Notes: generated by a model from the sequence alone, not told the origin. A stretch of DNA of 37,009 nt from Amycolatopsis sacchari (GCF_900114035.1 NZ_FORP01000041.1:1-37009); one strand, 5' to 3'. Positions 8,064 to 16,111 are shown, counted from the first letter of the stretch. Translations and numbers: made by a program.

Positions 8064-8651
8064 ATGTCTGACGACAAGATTTCCCTCGACACGCGCAACC
8101 CCTGGGTCATCGACACCCGGGAGCTGGGGCGCCGTGCCGGGCTGAGCCGTACCGTCCAGCGGAAGGTGCCCGTGAGCACGGCGCTGGGCGTGCCCGACGT
8201 GATCGTCGTGCCCGAGGGTTCCGAGGTCGAGCTGGACCTGCTGCTGGAGTCCGTCGTGGAGGGTGTGCTGGTCACCGGCACCGCCTCGGCGCACACCACC
8301 GGCGAGTGCTCGCGCTGCCTCGACCCGGTCGAGGACGACGTCGAGATCGAGCTGACGGAGCTGTTCGCCTACCCCGACTCGACCACCGACGCCACCACCG
8401 AGGAGGACGAGGTCGGGCGCCTGGTCGACGACCGGATCGACATGGAGCCGGTGGTGCGGGACGCGCTCGTGCTGGCCCTGCCGCAGGTGCCGCTGTGTCG
8501 CGAGGACTGCCCCGGGCTGTGCCCGGAATGCGGGAGCAAGTGGGCCGATCTCGAGCCCGGACACGGGCATGAGACCATAGACCCTCGGTGGGCCGCGCTG
8601 GTCGAGCGTCTCGGAGACTCTCCGGCGGGTGGCCCAGACCAGGAAGCTTGA
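8064..8651 (+). CDS. yceD: YceD/DUF177 family protein
   Basis: 195-aa protein of the DUF177 (YceD) family, associated with 23S rRNA processing or accumulation and almost always next to rpmF. It has the conserved [22 protein letters not shown] segment in two parts, and a C-terminal cysteine cluster [12 protein letters not shown] likely to bind a metal. An acidic linker ([11 protein letters not shown]) separates them. The ATG at 8064 (MSDDKIS) is preferred; a GTG at 8025 in the same frame would add 13 residues. It is followed by rpmF after 71 bp, and then rnc, as in most actinobacteria. Confidence 0.9.
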   Translation: MSDDKISLDTRNPWVIDTRELGRRAGLSRTVQRKVPVSTALGVPDVIVVPEGSEVELDLLLESVVEGVLVTGTASAHTTGECSRCLDPVEDDVEIELTELFAYPDSTTDATTEEDEVGRLVDDRIDMEPVVRDALVLALPQVPLCREDCPGLCPECGSKWADLEPGHGHETIDPRWAALVERLGDSPAGGPDQEA

Positions 8652-8722
8652 CGGGCAGCAGCTCGTGGGCATTGGAAGCAGGCTCGCGCGAGCGAGCAGA
8701 CCTTGAACGAGGAGATGTAGTC

Positions 8723-8905
8723 GTGGCCGTCCCGAAGCGGAAGATGTCGCGAGCCAACACGCGCACCCGCCGGTCGTCGTGGAAAGCGGCCCCGGTCCAG
8801 CTGGTGCCCTGCCAGAACCGCGCCTGCCGGCAGCCGAAGCCGCAGCACGTGGCCTGCCCGACCTGCGGCCAGTACGACGGTCGGCAGGTCGTCGAGCCCG
8901 CCTGA
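8723..8905 (+). CDS. rpmF: 50S ribosomal protein L32
   Basis: 60-aa ribosomal protein of the large subunit. It starts [20 protein letters not shown], the canonical L32 N-terminus. This is the zinc-binding (C+) form: the cysteines are CQNRAC (C-x4-C) and CPTC (C-x2-C). The first pair is more widely spaced than the common C-x2-C. GTG 8723 has GAGGAG at 8709-8714. It lies between yceD and rnc, 12 bp before rnc. Confidence 0.95.
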   Translation: MAVPKRKMSRANTRTRRSSWKAAPVQLVPCQNRACRQPKPQHVACPTCGQYDGRQVVEPA

Positions 8906-8917
8906 GGCTGACGCGAG

Positions 8918-9667
8918 ATGGGGGGTAAGTCGAAGCCGGGAGGGCCGGCTGCCGACCCAACACCACTACTCGAAGCGCTCGGCGTCAAGTTGGACGCCGA
9001 GCTGCTTCGTCTTGCGCTGACCCACCGGTCGTACGCCTACGAGAACGGTGGGCTGCCGCCGAACGAGCGGCTGGAGTTCCTCGGTGACGCCGTGCTGGGG
9101 CTCGTCGTCACCGACCACCTGTACCGCGAGCACCCGGACCTGCCCGAGGGGCAGCTGGCGAAGCTGCGGGCCAGCGTGGTCAACATGCACGCGCTGGCGG
9201 GGGTCGCGCGCGGCCTCGGCGAGGGCGGGCTGGGTGCGCACCTGCTGCTCGGCAAGGGCGAGGAGCTGACCGGTGGCCGGGACAAGGCGAGCATCCTCGC
9301 CGACGGTCTCGAAGCGATCATCGGTGCGGTGTACCTGGCGCACGGGATCGAGGCCGGGCGCCAGCTCGTGCACCGGTTGTTCGACCCGCTGCTGGCGGAG
9401 GCCCCGTTGCGGGGCGCCGGGCTCGACTGGAAGACGAGCCTGCAGGAGCTGACCGCGTCGGCGGGGCTCGGGGTGCCGGAGTACAAGGTCGAGGACACCG
9501 GTCCGGACCACCGCAAGGAGTTCAGCGCCACGGTGCTGGTCGCGGGGCGGGATCTCGGGCACGGGGACGGCACCACGAAGAAGGAAGCGGAGCAGAAGGC
9601 CGCCGAAGCGGCGTGGCGCGCGCTGAACGACGAGCTGAAGCCGCAACAGGAAGCGTCCGCGGACTAG
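8918..9667 (+). CDS. rnc: Ribonuclease III
   Basis: 249-aa double-strand-specific endoribonuclease that processes rRNA precursors and structured mRNAs. The RNase III signature [13 protein letters not shown] is at 49-61, and the second metal-ligand motif [14 protein letters not shown] carries D129 and E132. A C-terminal dsRNA-binding domain (~160-240) shows [16 protein letters not shown] and [18 protein letters not shown]. The ATG at 8918 is 12 bp after rpmF, so they are co-transcribed. Length is normal. Confidence 0.97.
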   Translation: MGGKSKPGGPAADPTPLLEALGVKLDAELLRLALTHRSYAYENGGLPPNERLEFLGDAVLGLVVTDHLYREHPDLPEGQLAKLRASVVNMHALAGVARGLGEGGLGAHLLLGKGEELTGGRDKASILADGLEAIIGAVYLAHGIEAGRQLVHRLFDPLLAEAPLRGAGLDWKTSLQELTASAGLGVPEYKVEDTGPDHRKEFSATVLVAGRDLGHGDGTTKKEAEQKAAEAAWRALNDELKPQQEASAD

Positions 9668-9800
9668 CGGAAGCGCCGGGTGTCCGGTTCGCGTCGACCG
9701 GTGCGTCTTCGGGGCCACCACCAGGTCCGGGATGAAGACCTTGTGCACGACACGGGCGATTGCAGTGGCGTCAGCGCGGTTCCGCCTTCGGTGGGGACAG

Positions 9801-9812
9801 TAACCTGGAGGG
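9801..9812 (+). promoter_or_regulatory. Leaderless-type -10 element for mutM
   Basis: TAACCT (9801-9806) is followed by GGAGGG and then the GTG at 9813, a gap of 6 nt. GGAGG abuts the start codon too closely to act as a Shine-Dalgarno, so a leaderless transcript is more likely. The rest of the 145-bp rnc-mutM gap shows no other gene. Confidence 0.4.
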
Positions 9813-10679
9813 GTGCCGGAACTTCCCGAGGTCGAGGTCGTGCGCGCCGGGTTGCAGGCGCACGTGGCGGGGCGCGTCATAGCGCGGGTCGAGGTGCTGC
9901 ACCCCCGGGCGATCCGGCGGCACGCGCTGGGCCCGGAGGACTTCACCGGCAGGCTCGCGGGGGCCCGGATCGAGGCGGCGCGGCGGCGCGGCAAGTACCT
10001 GTGGCTGGAGCTGTCCGACAAGGAGGCCATCCTCGCGCACCTGGGCATGAGCGGGCAGATGCTCGTCCAGCCGGAGGGCGCGCCCGACGAGAAGCACCTG
10101 CGCGTCCGAGTCCAGTTCGACGACGACGGGCCGGAGCTGCGGTTCGTCGACCAGCGCACCTTCGGCGGTCTCGCGCTGGCCGATCTCGTGGCCACGGACG
10201 GCGAACTGCTGCCGACCCCCATCGCCCACATCGCACGTGACCCGATGGACCCCGCGTTCGACCCGAAGCAGGCCGTGCGCGCCTTGCGTTCCCGCCGCAC
10301 GGAGGTCAAGCGGGCGCTGCTCGACCAGACCCTGGTCTCCGGAGTGGGCAACATCTACGCCGATGAGGCGCTGTGGCGGGCGAAGCTCCACTGGTCCCGC
10401 CCCACGGAGAAGCTCACCAACGCACAGGGGACAGCCCTCCTGGAAGCGGCAACCGAAGTCATGGGTGAAGCGCTACAGGCGGGCGGCACGTCCTTCGACG
10501 CCCTGTACGTCAACGTGAACGGCCAGTCGGGCTACTTCGACCGCTCCCTCAACGTCTACGGCCAGGCAGACCGCCCCTGCACCCGCTGCGGAACCCCCAT
10601 CCGCCGAGAACCCTTCATGAACAGGTCCTCGTACTACTGCCCGAAATGCCAACCACGGCCACGGACAAACCGGAAGTAG
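9813..10679 (+). CDS. mutM: Formamidopyrimidine-DNA glycosylase
   Basis: 288-aa bifunctional base-excision repair enzyme that removes 8-oxoguanine and FaPy lesions and cuts at the abasic site. It begins PELPEVEVV, with P2 as nucleophile and E3. K61 lies in [11 protein letters not shown]. The helix-two-turn-helix segment is [16 protein letters not shown]. The C-terminal zinc finger is [10 protein letters not shown]...YYCPKC, complete. GTG 9813 gives the mature N-terminus directly. It ends the housekeeping run; immediately downstream is the first intergenic repeat module rather than acyP or smc. Confidence 0.97.
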   Translation: MPELPEVEVVRAGLQAHVAGRVIARVEVLHPRAIRRHALGPEDFTGRLAGARIEAARRRGKYLWLELSDKEAILAHLGMSGQMLVQPEGAPDEKHLRVRVQFDDDGPELRFVDQRTFGGLALADLVATDGELLPTPIAHIARDPMDPAFDPKQAVRALRSRRTEVKRALLDQTLVSGVGNIYADEALWRAKLHWSRPTEKLTNAQGTALLEAATEVMGEALQAGGTSFDALYVNVNGQSGYFDRSLNVYGQADRPCTRCGTPIRREPFMNRSSYYCPKCQPRPRTNRK

Positions 10680-10700
10680 CCACAACCACACACAGCGGAC

Positions 10701-10728
10701 ACCCGGCAACGCAACGGAAGCGGCCCCA
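10701..10728 (+). repeat. Degraded copy of the 29-bp 3'-end repeat
   Basis: Starts ACCCGGCAACGC and ends AGCGGCCCCA. It matches the 21992-22020 copy with one gap and a few substitutions. It lies 21 bp after the mutM stop and just before the hairpin at 10743, the same order as after kdpE. Confidence 0.7.
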
Positions 10729-10742
10729 CCGCCCACACCCAC

Positions 10743-10788
10743 CCCCGCGCCGATCCCCAGCTGTGAACACTCAAGGATCGGGGCGGGG
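10743..10788. terminator. Terminator-like hairpin after mutM
   Basis: Arms CCCCGCGCCGATCC (10743-10756) and GGATCGGGGCGGGG (10775-10788) pair with a single mismatch around an 18-nt loop. The loop is similar to that of the hairpin at 22030-22087. It is followed by GGGCCGCTCGAGCAGGGCG (10788-10806), also shared. It lies between convergent genes. There is no T-run, so the role is inference. The whole 10680-11265 gap has no protein gene I can support and is filled by this module. Confidence 0.55.
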
Positions 10789-10870
10789 GGCCGCTCGAGC
10801 AGGGCGCTCCGCGCCTGGTGAACCCCGGTACCCGGGCACTCAGGCGAGCAAAGAGAAAAGAAAAAAGAAT

Positions 10871-11128
10871 GCCTCGCCGGCGGGCAATACCGCTAAGTTT
10901 AGGCGAGTTTCCGCAGCTCAGAGGCGTTTGGAGGCGTCGCCCACAGAGCGGTCACACCCCGACAGAACAGTTGCCTCAATTGAAGATTCCCCTCAACCGC
11001 AACGGCGACTGTCTCAAGTGGAGAACCGCCTAACCGGCGGGAACGACTGAACAGAGCCTCCGGTAACGCCCTGACCAGGTAAAACGTACTAACTTAGCGG
11101 TATTGGCCGGCGGGCAGGCTCCAGGATG
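10871..11128. repeat. 258-bp element, copy 1, with 15-bp inverted ends and nested stems
   Basis: Identical base for base to 22161-22418. Within it, CAATACCGCTAAGTT (10885-10899) is the exact reverse complement of AACTTAGCGGTATTG (11091-11105). GCCGGCGGG sits directly outside both ends (10876-10884 and 11106-11114). Inside, TCAG-a-GGCGTT (10918-10928) pairs with AACGCCCTGA (11065-11074), GGAGGC (10930-10935) with GCCTCC (11056-11061), CAGTTGCC (10968-10975) with GGCGACTG (11004-11011, one G-U), and CCGCC (11026-11030) with GGCGG (11036-11040). The pairs nest without conflict. Base composition is visibly less GC-rich than flanking genes. It could be a structured RNA or a MITE. No convincing ORF. 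Confidence 0.85.
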
Positions 11129-11165
11129 ATGGACCCCAAAGGGATCTCACCTCGGGCAGGTGGTC

Positions 11166-11241
11166 GAGTTGAGTGATCATCCCGTCGCCTGCGGTTGGTG
11201 CCTATCGCCCGGTGTCAGGCGACGGGATGATCACCCAACTC
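11166..11241. repeat. Long palindrome (26-nt arms), copy 1
   Basis: Arms 11166-11191 and 11216-11241 are complementary at 25 of 26 positions around a 24-nt loop. The core is GTGATCATCCCGTCGCCTG. The same palindrome occurs at 22458-22611. It lies 3' of the minus-strand DUF3072 gene and may act as its terminator or as part of the mobile module. Confidence 0.8.
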
Positions 11242-11265
11242 TCGGGGGTTCGGGGGCCTACGCCC

Positions 11266-11454
11266 TCACGCCCCTCGCCCCGTCTTCTGCTGCAACTCGT
11301 CGATCAGCTTCGACGCGTCTGCCTTCGAAAGGTTCTCCGGTACCTCCACCTGTGCCTCCTGGGCGAGGGTGTGCAGGTACGAGCGCTGCGGGCCCGTCAT
11401 CGGCTCCTCGCCCGTGGTCCAGTCTTCGGGATCCTTCTCCGGGTTTTCGCTCAT
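11266..11454 (-). CDS. DUF3072 domain-containing protein
   Basis: Small acidic cytosolic protein of 62 aa. The DUF3072 core is clear: DPEDWTTGEEPMTGPQRSYL, then HTLAQEAQVEVPENLSKADA and KLIDELQ. The family has no assigned function. It resembles a short helical SAP-like or plasmid-stability fold only in general appearance. The ATG at 11454 (MSENPEKD) has GGGA a few bases upstream. A longer version from 11487 has no better signal. It is the last gene of the minus-strand set asnB, GSP-like, DUF3072. Its TGA lies in a segment shared with the second module at 22642. Confidence 0.85.
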   Translation of the reverse strand: MSENPEKDPEDWTTGEEPMTGPQRSYLHTLAQEAQVEVPENLSKADASKLIDELQQKTGRGA

Positions 11455-11546
11455 GTGTTCCCAGTACCCATCCTGTCCGCGAGCCAATCCTGGCGGACAC
11501 GACGAGGGCCCCGCGCCGGTCGACGCGGGGCCCTGGGACGGGAGGA

Positions 11547-12068
11547 TCAGCTGTTGAGCGCGCTGCGGGCGGCGAGGTTGGCCAGCAGCTCACGGCCGCG
11601 CTCGGCGGTACGCGGCTGGCTGAGCACGTCGTACCTGCGGGCCACCAGCTGGCTGTGCGAAACGAAGTCGCGACGGCCACGGGTGGCTCCGTAGCTCACG
11701 GCCGCGAACACCATGCTGAACGCGACGCCGGCGACGAGCCCGATCAGGATCGGCAGGAGGCCGGCCCCGGTGCTGAACATGCTCAGCAGCAGGCCGACGA
11801 ACAGGCCGAACCAGGCGCCGGACATCGCGGCGCTGCCGAGCACCCTGCCCCAGCTGAGCTTGCCGGCAACGCGTTCGACGAGCATCGGCTCGACGCCGAC
11901 GATCGTGACGTCCGCTACCGGGAAGTCGTTGTCGGCAAGGTGGTCGACGGCCCGCTGGGCTTCCTCGTACGAGGCGTACGACCCGATGGGCCAGCCGGTC
12001 GGCAGCGTCGGCAGCTGCGGGGTGGCGGGGGCGTTGCTGAAAGCGGTCTGCGTGAAAGCTTGGGTCAT
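11547..12068 (-). CDS. General stress protein 17M-like membrane protein
   Basis: 173-aa protein. Residues ~25-70 form the GSP17M/YflT-type domain (PIGSYASYEEAQRAVDHLAD, VADVTIVGVE). Two hydrophobic, Gly-rich helices follow at ~78-98 and ~103-125, forming a hairpin in the membrane. The C-terminal ~45 residues are basic and cytosolic. The function is unknown; relatives are stress-induced. The ATG at 12068 has a purine-rich GAGAGG upstream; GTG 12077 would add three residues. It lies 97 bp downstream of asnB on the same strand. Confidence 0.8.
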   Translation of the reverse strand: MTQAFTQTAFSNAPATPQLPTLPTGWPIGSYASYEEAQRAVDHLADNDFPVADVTIVGVEPMLVERVAGKLSWGRVLGSAAMSGAWFGLFVGLLLSMFSTGAGLLPILIGLVAGVAFSMVFAAVSYGATRGRRDFVSHSQLVARRYDVLSQPRTAERGRELLANLAARSALNS

Positions 12069-12165
12069 CTCTCTCACCTCTCTACCCCCATCAACGCACG
12101 CCCCGCCCCCGTTGTGCCTTATGCCGGGATTTCACAGCTGATTTTCAGGGTGTGGCCCGCACCAC

Positions 12166-14004
12166 CTAACCCAGCTGCAGCTCCGGCCGGTACAGGTCGA
12201 ACCAGTGGTGCAGGTCGAGCGTGCGGTCCAGGCCGTGCCGGACGACCGTGCTGATCTCACGCGGGTCCGTGCCGACGGCCTCGGTCAGCCAGTTCCGGTC
12301 GATCAGCTCGAACACCGGGCTGTCGTGCTGTGCGAGCACCTCCTTCGCCTGCTGCTGCAACGCTTCCGCGTACCCCGGGTCCTGAGTGGACGGATACGGG
12401 CTCTTCACCCTGTCCACGACGGACTGCGGCAGCACGTGCTTCGTCGCGTGGCGCAGCAGGCTCTTTTCCCTGCCGTCGAACGACTTCAGCGACCACGGGG
12501 TGTTGTAGACGTACTCGACGAGCCGGTGGTCGCAGAACGGCACGCGCACCTCCAGGCCCACGGCCATCGACGCGCGGTCCTTGCGGTCCAGCAGCATCCG
12601 CACGAAGCGCGTCAGGTGTAGGTGGCAGATCGTGCGCATGCGCTGCTCGAACTCGCTCGCCCCGTCCAGGTGGTCCACCTTCGCGACCGCACTGCGGTAC
12701 TGGTCGGCGACGTAGTCGTCGATGGCCAGTTTCGCGCTGACGTCGGCGCGCAGCACGTTCGTGCGCTCGTGCAGGCCCGTCTGGAACGCCAGCCACGGGA
12801 ACGTGTCCGCGGTGCGCGCGTTCTCGTCGTGGAACCACCGGTAACCGCCGAACACCTCGTCCGCGGACTCACCCGACAGCGCCACCGTGGACTCGGCCCG
12901 GATCGCCTTGAACAGCAGGTACAGCGACGTGTCCATGTCGCCGAGGCCCGCGGGGATGTCCCGCGCCCTGATGACCGCGCGCCGCACGTCCGGGTCCGTC
13001 AGGGCCTTCGGGTCGAGCATGACGTCCTGGTGCGCCGAGCCGACCAGCTGCGCGACGTCCCGGATGAACGGCGAGTCCGGCGTGTCCCGCATCTCGTCGG
13101 GCTTGAAGTTCTCCTCCTGCCCGAAGAAGTCCACGGAGAACGTGCGCAGCTGCTCGCCCTGCTCCTTCAGGTGCGCGGCGGCCAGCCCCGTGACGGCGCT
13201 GGAGTCGAGCCCGCCCGACAGCAGCACGCAGCGCGGCACGTCGGCGACGAGCTGCCGGTGCACGATGTCGGTCATCAGCTCGCGCACGCGCGCGACGGTG
13301 GTCTCCTGGTCGTCGGTGTGCTCGACGGCGTCGAGCCGCCAGTACGTGTGGGTGTGCACGCCGTCCCGGTCGACGCGCACGATCGTGCCCGGCTCGACCT
13401 CGTGCATGCCCTGCCACAGCGACCAGCCCGGCGTCTTGACGAACGCGAACAGCTCACGCAGCCCGTCGGCGTCCACCACACGGCGGGCCAGCGGGTTGGC
13501 GAGGATCGCCTTCGGCTCGGAACCGAACAGCACCCCGTCACGGGTGGGGTAGTAGTAGAACGGCTTGATCCCCATGCGGTCGCGGATCATGACGAGCTTC
13601 TCGTCGCGGGCGTCCCAGATCGCGAACGCGTACATGCCGTTGAGGTGGTCGGCGACGGCCTCGCCCCACTGCAGGTAGCCGTGCAGCACGACCTCGGTGT
13701 CGCTGTCCGTCTCGAACTCGTGCCCCAGGCCCGCGAGCTCGGCGCGCAGCTCGGTGAAGTTGTAGGTCTCGCCGCTGTAGACCATGGCGACCTCGCCGTT
13801 CGGCGTGCGCACCGACATGGGCTGGCGGCCGCCCGGCAGGTCGATGATGGCGAGCCGGCGGTGTCCCAGCGCGGCGTGCGGCGCGATCCACGTGCCCTCG
13901 TCGTCGGGACCCCGGCACGACATGGTCTCCGTCATCGCGTCGAGGGTTTCACGCCGCTGGGTGAGGTCGGCGTCGAACGACACCCAGCCGGTGATACCGC
14001 ACAT
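12166..14004 (-). CDS. asnB: Asparagine synthase (glutamine-hydrolysing)
   Basis: 612-aa cytosolic enzyme converting aspartate, ATP and glutamine to asparagine, AMP and glutamate. It starts MCGITGW, so the class-II glutaminase nucleophile Cys2 is in place; this fixes ATG 14004, with GGGAGG upstream. The glutaminase domain (1-~205) includes RGPDDEGTW, GHRRLAIIDL and VMVYSGETYNF-like segments. The synthetase domain carries the PP-loop LLSGGLDSSAV and the ALSGESADEVFGGYRWF motif. Length and motifs fit the actinobacterial AsnB type that has a role in cell-wall or nitrogen metabolism. It is divergent from the kdp operon, with 264 bp between starts. Confidence 0.95.
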   Translation of the reverse strand: MCGITGWVSFDADLTQRRETLDAMTETMSCRGPDDEGTWIAPHAALGHRRLAIIDLPGGRQPMSVRTPNGEVAMVYSGETYNFTELRAELAGLGHEFETDSDTEVVLHGYLQWGEAVADHLNGMYAFAIWDARDEKLVMIRDRMGIKPFYYYPTRDGVLFGSEPKAILANPLARRVVDADGLRELFAFVKTPGWSLWQGMHEVEPGTIVRVDRDGVHTHTYWRLDAVEHTDDQETTVARVRELMTDIVHRQLVADVPRCVLLSGGLDSSAVTGLAAAHLKEQGEQLRTFSVDFFGQEENFKPDEMRDTPDSPFIRDVAQLVGSAHQDVMLDPKALTDPDVRRAVIRARDIPAGLGDMDTSLYLLFKAIRAESTVALSGESADEVFGGYRWFHDENARTADTFPWLAFQTGLHERTNVLRADVSAKLAIDDYVADQYRSAVAKVDHLDGASEFEQRMRTICHLHLTRFVRMLLDRKDRASMAVGLEVRVPFCDHRLVEYVYNTPWSLKSFDGREKSLLRHATKHVLPQSVVDRVKSPYPSTQDPGYAEALQQQAKEVLAQHDSPVFELIDRNWLTEAVGTDPREISTVVRHGLDRTLDLHHWFDLYRPELQLG

Positions 14005-14028
14005 GGTCTGCCTCCCGGTTTGCTTAGC

Positions 14029-14058
14029 TAGTACAACTATGTAACACAGTGGTAACAC
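14029..14058. promoter_or_regulatory. Candidate asnB operator
   Basis: TAGTACAACTA (14029-14039) has 4-bp inverted half-sites. It is followed by two direct GTAACAC repeats (14041-14047, 14052-14058) spaced 11 bp, one helical turn. They lie 25-54 bp upstream of the asnB ATG. The AT-rich character stands out. Which protein binds is unknown. Confidence 0.4.
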
Positions 14059-14230
14059 GCGAGTGCTTCTGGTGTCTGCGCGATATGTCCGGAGTGCCTG
14101 ACTGGATTACGCGTGGTGTGCGGAGTCTCACGTGCAGTCAAGAACGCGTAAATGCCGCGCCCAGGCGCGTCAAGAGGCCGTCAGCGCAGGTCAAGTCCGC
14201 ACGCGCCGGGCCGCACAGTGGTCGCCGGGC

Positions 14231-14250
14231 GGTCACCGGACCCGGTGACC
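14231..14250. promoter_or_regulatory. Perfect 20-bp palindrome upstream of the kdp operon
   Basis: GGTCACCGG-AC-CCGGTGACC (9-bp arms, 2-bp spacer) ends 18 bp before the first kdp start codon. The AGGAAGG Shine-Dalgarno follows it. Candidate operator for KdpE or another regulator, or a leader hairpin controlling translation. Confidence 0.55.
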
Positions 14251-14268
14251 CACACAGGAAGGTGCGAA

Positions 14269-14352
14269 GTGGCGGACCTGCTGTACGCCGTGCTGTTGAT
14301 CGCCGTGTTCGCGGTGCTCGCGCTCACGCTGCGCGGTTTGGAGAAGCTGTGA
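14269..14352 (+). CDS. 27-aa single-pass membrane microprotein at the head of kdp
   Basis: MADLLYAVLLIAVFAVLALT plus LRGLEKL: one hydrophobic helix (~4-20) with a basic C-terminus, so N-out/C-in is likely. GTG 14269 has AGGAAGG at 14256-14262. Its TGA overlaps the GTG of kdpF (GTGA), which is strong evidence for real translation. Comparable tiny ORFs precede kdpF in other actinobacteria, as far as I recall. It may be a second small stabilising subunit of KdpFABC, by inference. It is not KdpF itself, because the next ORF has the KdpF C-terminal signature. Confidence 0.75.
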   Translation: MADLLYAVLLIAVFAVLALTLRGLEKL

Positions 14353-14450
14353 CCGGAACGTCCGTGGTGGCCAACGTCGTCGGTGGCGTGCTGGCACTGG
14401 GGTTGATCGTGTACCTGTTCCTCGCGTTGATCAGGCCGGAGAAGTTCTGA
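14349..14450 (+). CDS. kdpF: Potassium-transporting ATPase subunit KdpF
   Basis: 33-aa single-pass membrane peptide that stabilises the KdpABC complex. The hydrophobic helix ([17 protein letters not shown]) followed by RPEKF matches the typical KdpF ending (YLxxALxxPExF). It overlaps the upstream microprotein by 4 bp, and its stop overlaps the kdpA start (TGATG). The start is GTG 14349. It is too small for many gene finders. Confidence 0.9.
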   Translation: MTGTSVVANVVGGVLALGLIVYLFLALIRPEKF

Positions 14451-16111
14451 TGAACGATCTGTCCGCCGGCCTGGTCCAGGTCGGCATCCTGGTGGTCGCA
14501 CTGGCGGTGGTCTACAGACCGCTGGGCGACTACATGGCGCGGGTCCTGTCCACGGACAAGCACCTGCGCGTCGAACGCGGGCTGTACCGCCTCTTCCGCG
14601 TCGACCCCGGCGCCGAGCAGCGCTGGCCCACCTACGCGATGGGCGTGCTCGCGTTCTCGTTCGTGTCCGTGGTGTTCCTCTACCTGCTGCAGCGCCTGCA
14701 GGCCTTCCTGCCGCTGAACTTCGGCAGGGGAGCGGTGAGCCCCGGCGTCGCGTTCAACACGGCGGTCAGCTTCGTCACCAACACGAACTGGCAGTCCTAC
14801 GTGCCCGAAACGACCATGGGCCACGTCGTCCAGATGGCCGGGCTGACCGTGCAGAACTTCCTGTCGGCCGCCGTCGGGCTGGCCGTGGCGGTCGCGCTGA
14901 TCCGCGGGTTCGTGCGCTCGCGCACCGACCGGCTCGGCAACTTCTGGGTGGACCTCACCCGCGGCACCGTGCGGATCCTGCTGCCGATCTCGTTCGTGTT
15001 CGCGATCGTGCTGGTCGCGCTCGGCGTGGTGCAGAGCCTGCACTCGGGCGTCGCGGTGACGAACCCGGGCGGCTCGCAGAGCACGATCGCGCTCGCCCCC
15101 GCGGCGAGCCAGGAGGCGATCAAGGAACTCGGCACCAACGGCGGTGGCATCTTCAACGCCAACTCCGCGCACCCCTTCGAGAACCCCAACGCGTGGACCG
15201 ATCTCATCGAGATCTTCCTGCTGCTCGTGATCCCCGTTTCGCTGACGCGCACGTTCGGCACGCTCGTCGGCAACCGCAGGCAGGGCTACGTGCTGCTGTC
15301 GGTGATGGGTCTGCTGTGGACGTTCGTGCTCGTCGTGACCTGGTGGGCGGAGACGCACCCGAACGGCCCGGCCGCGCTGCTCGCCGGCGCCAACCTGGAG
15401 GGCAAGGAACAGCGGTTCGGGGTCGGCGCGTCCTCGCTGTTCGCCACGAGCACCACCGGCACCTCGACGGGTGCGGTGAACTCGATGCACGACAGCTTCA
15501 GCGGGCTCGGCGGCGGAATGCCGTTGCTGCACATGATGTTCAGCGAGGTCTCGCCGGGCGGTGTCGGCACGGGGCTGTACGGGATCCTCGTGCTGGCGAT
15601 CATCGCGATGTTCCTCGCGGGGCTGATGGTCGGGCGCACGCCCGAGTACCTCGGCAAGAAGCTCGGCAAGCGGGAGGTGACCGCGGCCGCGATCTCGATG
15701 CTGGCCATGCCGACGGTGCTGCTGCTCGGCGCGGGCACCGCGTTGCTGCTGCCCGGCACGACGGCGGCGATGGGCAACAGCGGCCCGCACGGGCTGTCCG
15801 AGGTGCTCTACGCCTACACCTCGACGGCCAACAACAACGGCAGCGCGTTCGGCGGGATCACCGTGACGAACGGCTGGTTCCAGTCCTCGTTGTCGGTCGC
15901 GATGCTGATCGGCCGGTTCGTGCCGATCGTCGCGACGTTGTGCCTCGCCGGTTCCCTCGCCGCGCAACGCAAGGTGCCCGAAACCAGCGGCACCCTGCCG
16001 ACGACCGGGCCGCTGTTCGGTTCGGTGCTCGCCGGCACCATCCTGCTCGTCGCGGCGCTGACGTTCATCCCGGCGCTCGCGCTCGGTCCCATCGCGGAGG
16101 CAATGGCGTGA
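14450..16111 (+). CDS. kdpA: Potassium-transporting ATPase subunit KdpA
   Basis: 553-aa polytopic membrane subunit that provides the K+ channel-like path of KdpFABC. It belongs to the superfamily of K+ transporters with four pore loops. Visible selectivity-filter-like segments include [10 protein letters not shown], the [18 protein letters not shown] region and [14 protein letters not shown]. Length is close to E. coli KdpA (557). The ATG at 14450 overlaps the kdpF stop by one base, and the end overlaps kdpB by 4 bp, so translation is coupled. Complete. Confidence 0.97.
   Translation: MNDLSAGLVQVGILVVALAVVYRPLGDYMARVLSTDKHLRVERGLYRLFRVDPGAEQRWPTYAMGVLAFSFVSVVFLYLLQRLQAFLPLNFGRGAVSPGVAFNTAVSFVTNTNWQSYVPETTMGHVVQMAGLTVQNFLSAAVGLAVAVALIRGFVRSRTDRLGNFWVDLTRGTVRILLPISFVFAIVLVALGVVQSLHSGVAVTNPGGSQSTIALAPAASQEAIKELGTNGGGIFNANSAHPFENPNAWTDLIEIFLLLVIPVSLTRTFGTLVGNRRQGYVLLSVMGLLWTFVLVVTWWAETHPNGPAALLAGANLEGKEQRFGVGASSLFATSTTGTSTGAVNSMHDSFSGLGGGMPLLHMMFSEVSPGGVGTGLYGILVLAIIAMFLAGLMVGRTPEYLGKKLGKREVTAAAISMLAMPTVLLLGAGTALLLPGTTAAMGNSGPHGLSEVLYAYTSTANNNGSAFGGITVTNGWFQSSLSVAMLIGRFVPIVATLCLAGSLAAQRKVPETSGTLPTTGPLFGSVLAGTILLVAALTFIPALALGPIAEAMA

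Noticed and set aside
10646..11050. A reading frame through the 258-bp element that encodes the same peptide in both copies
   Set aside because: The peptide is identical only because the DNA is identical. The frame enters from the mutM tail in one copy and from unrelated DNA in the other, has no ribosome binding site and resembles no family.
10876..11114. GCCGGCGGG as a classical 9-bp target-site duplication
   Set aside because: The same 9-mer flanks both copies, which independent insertions would not give. Kept only as a layout observation.
15193..16108. N-terminal extension of kdpB by about 300 codons
   Set aside because: This stretch is kdpA in another frame. GTG 16108 overlaps the kdpA stop and gives the normal KdpB N-terminus.
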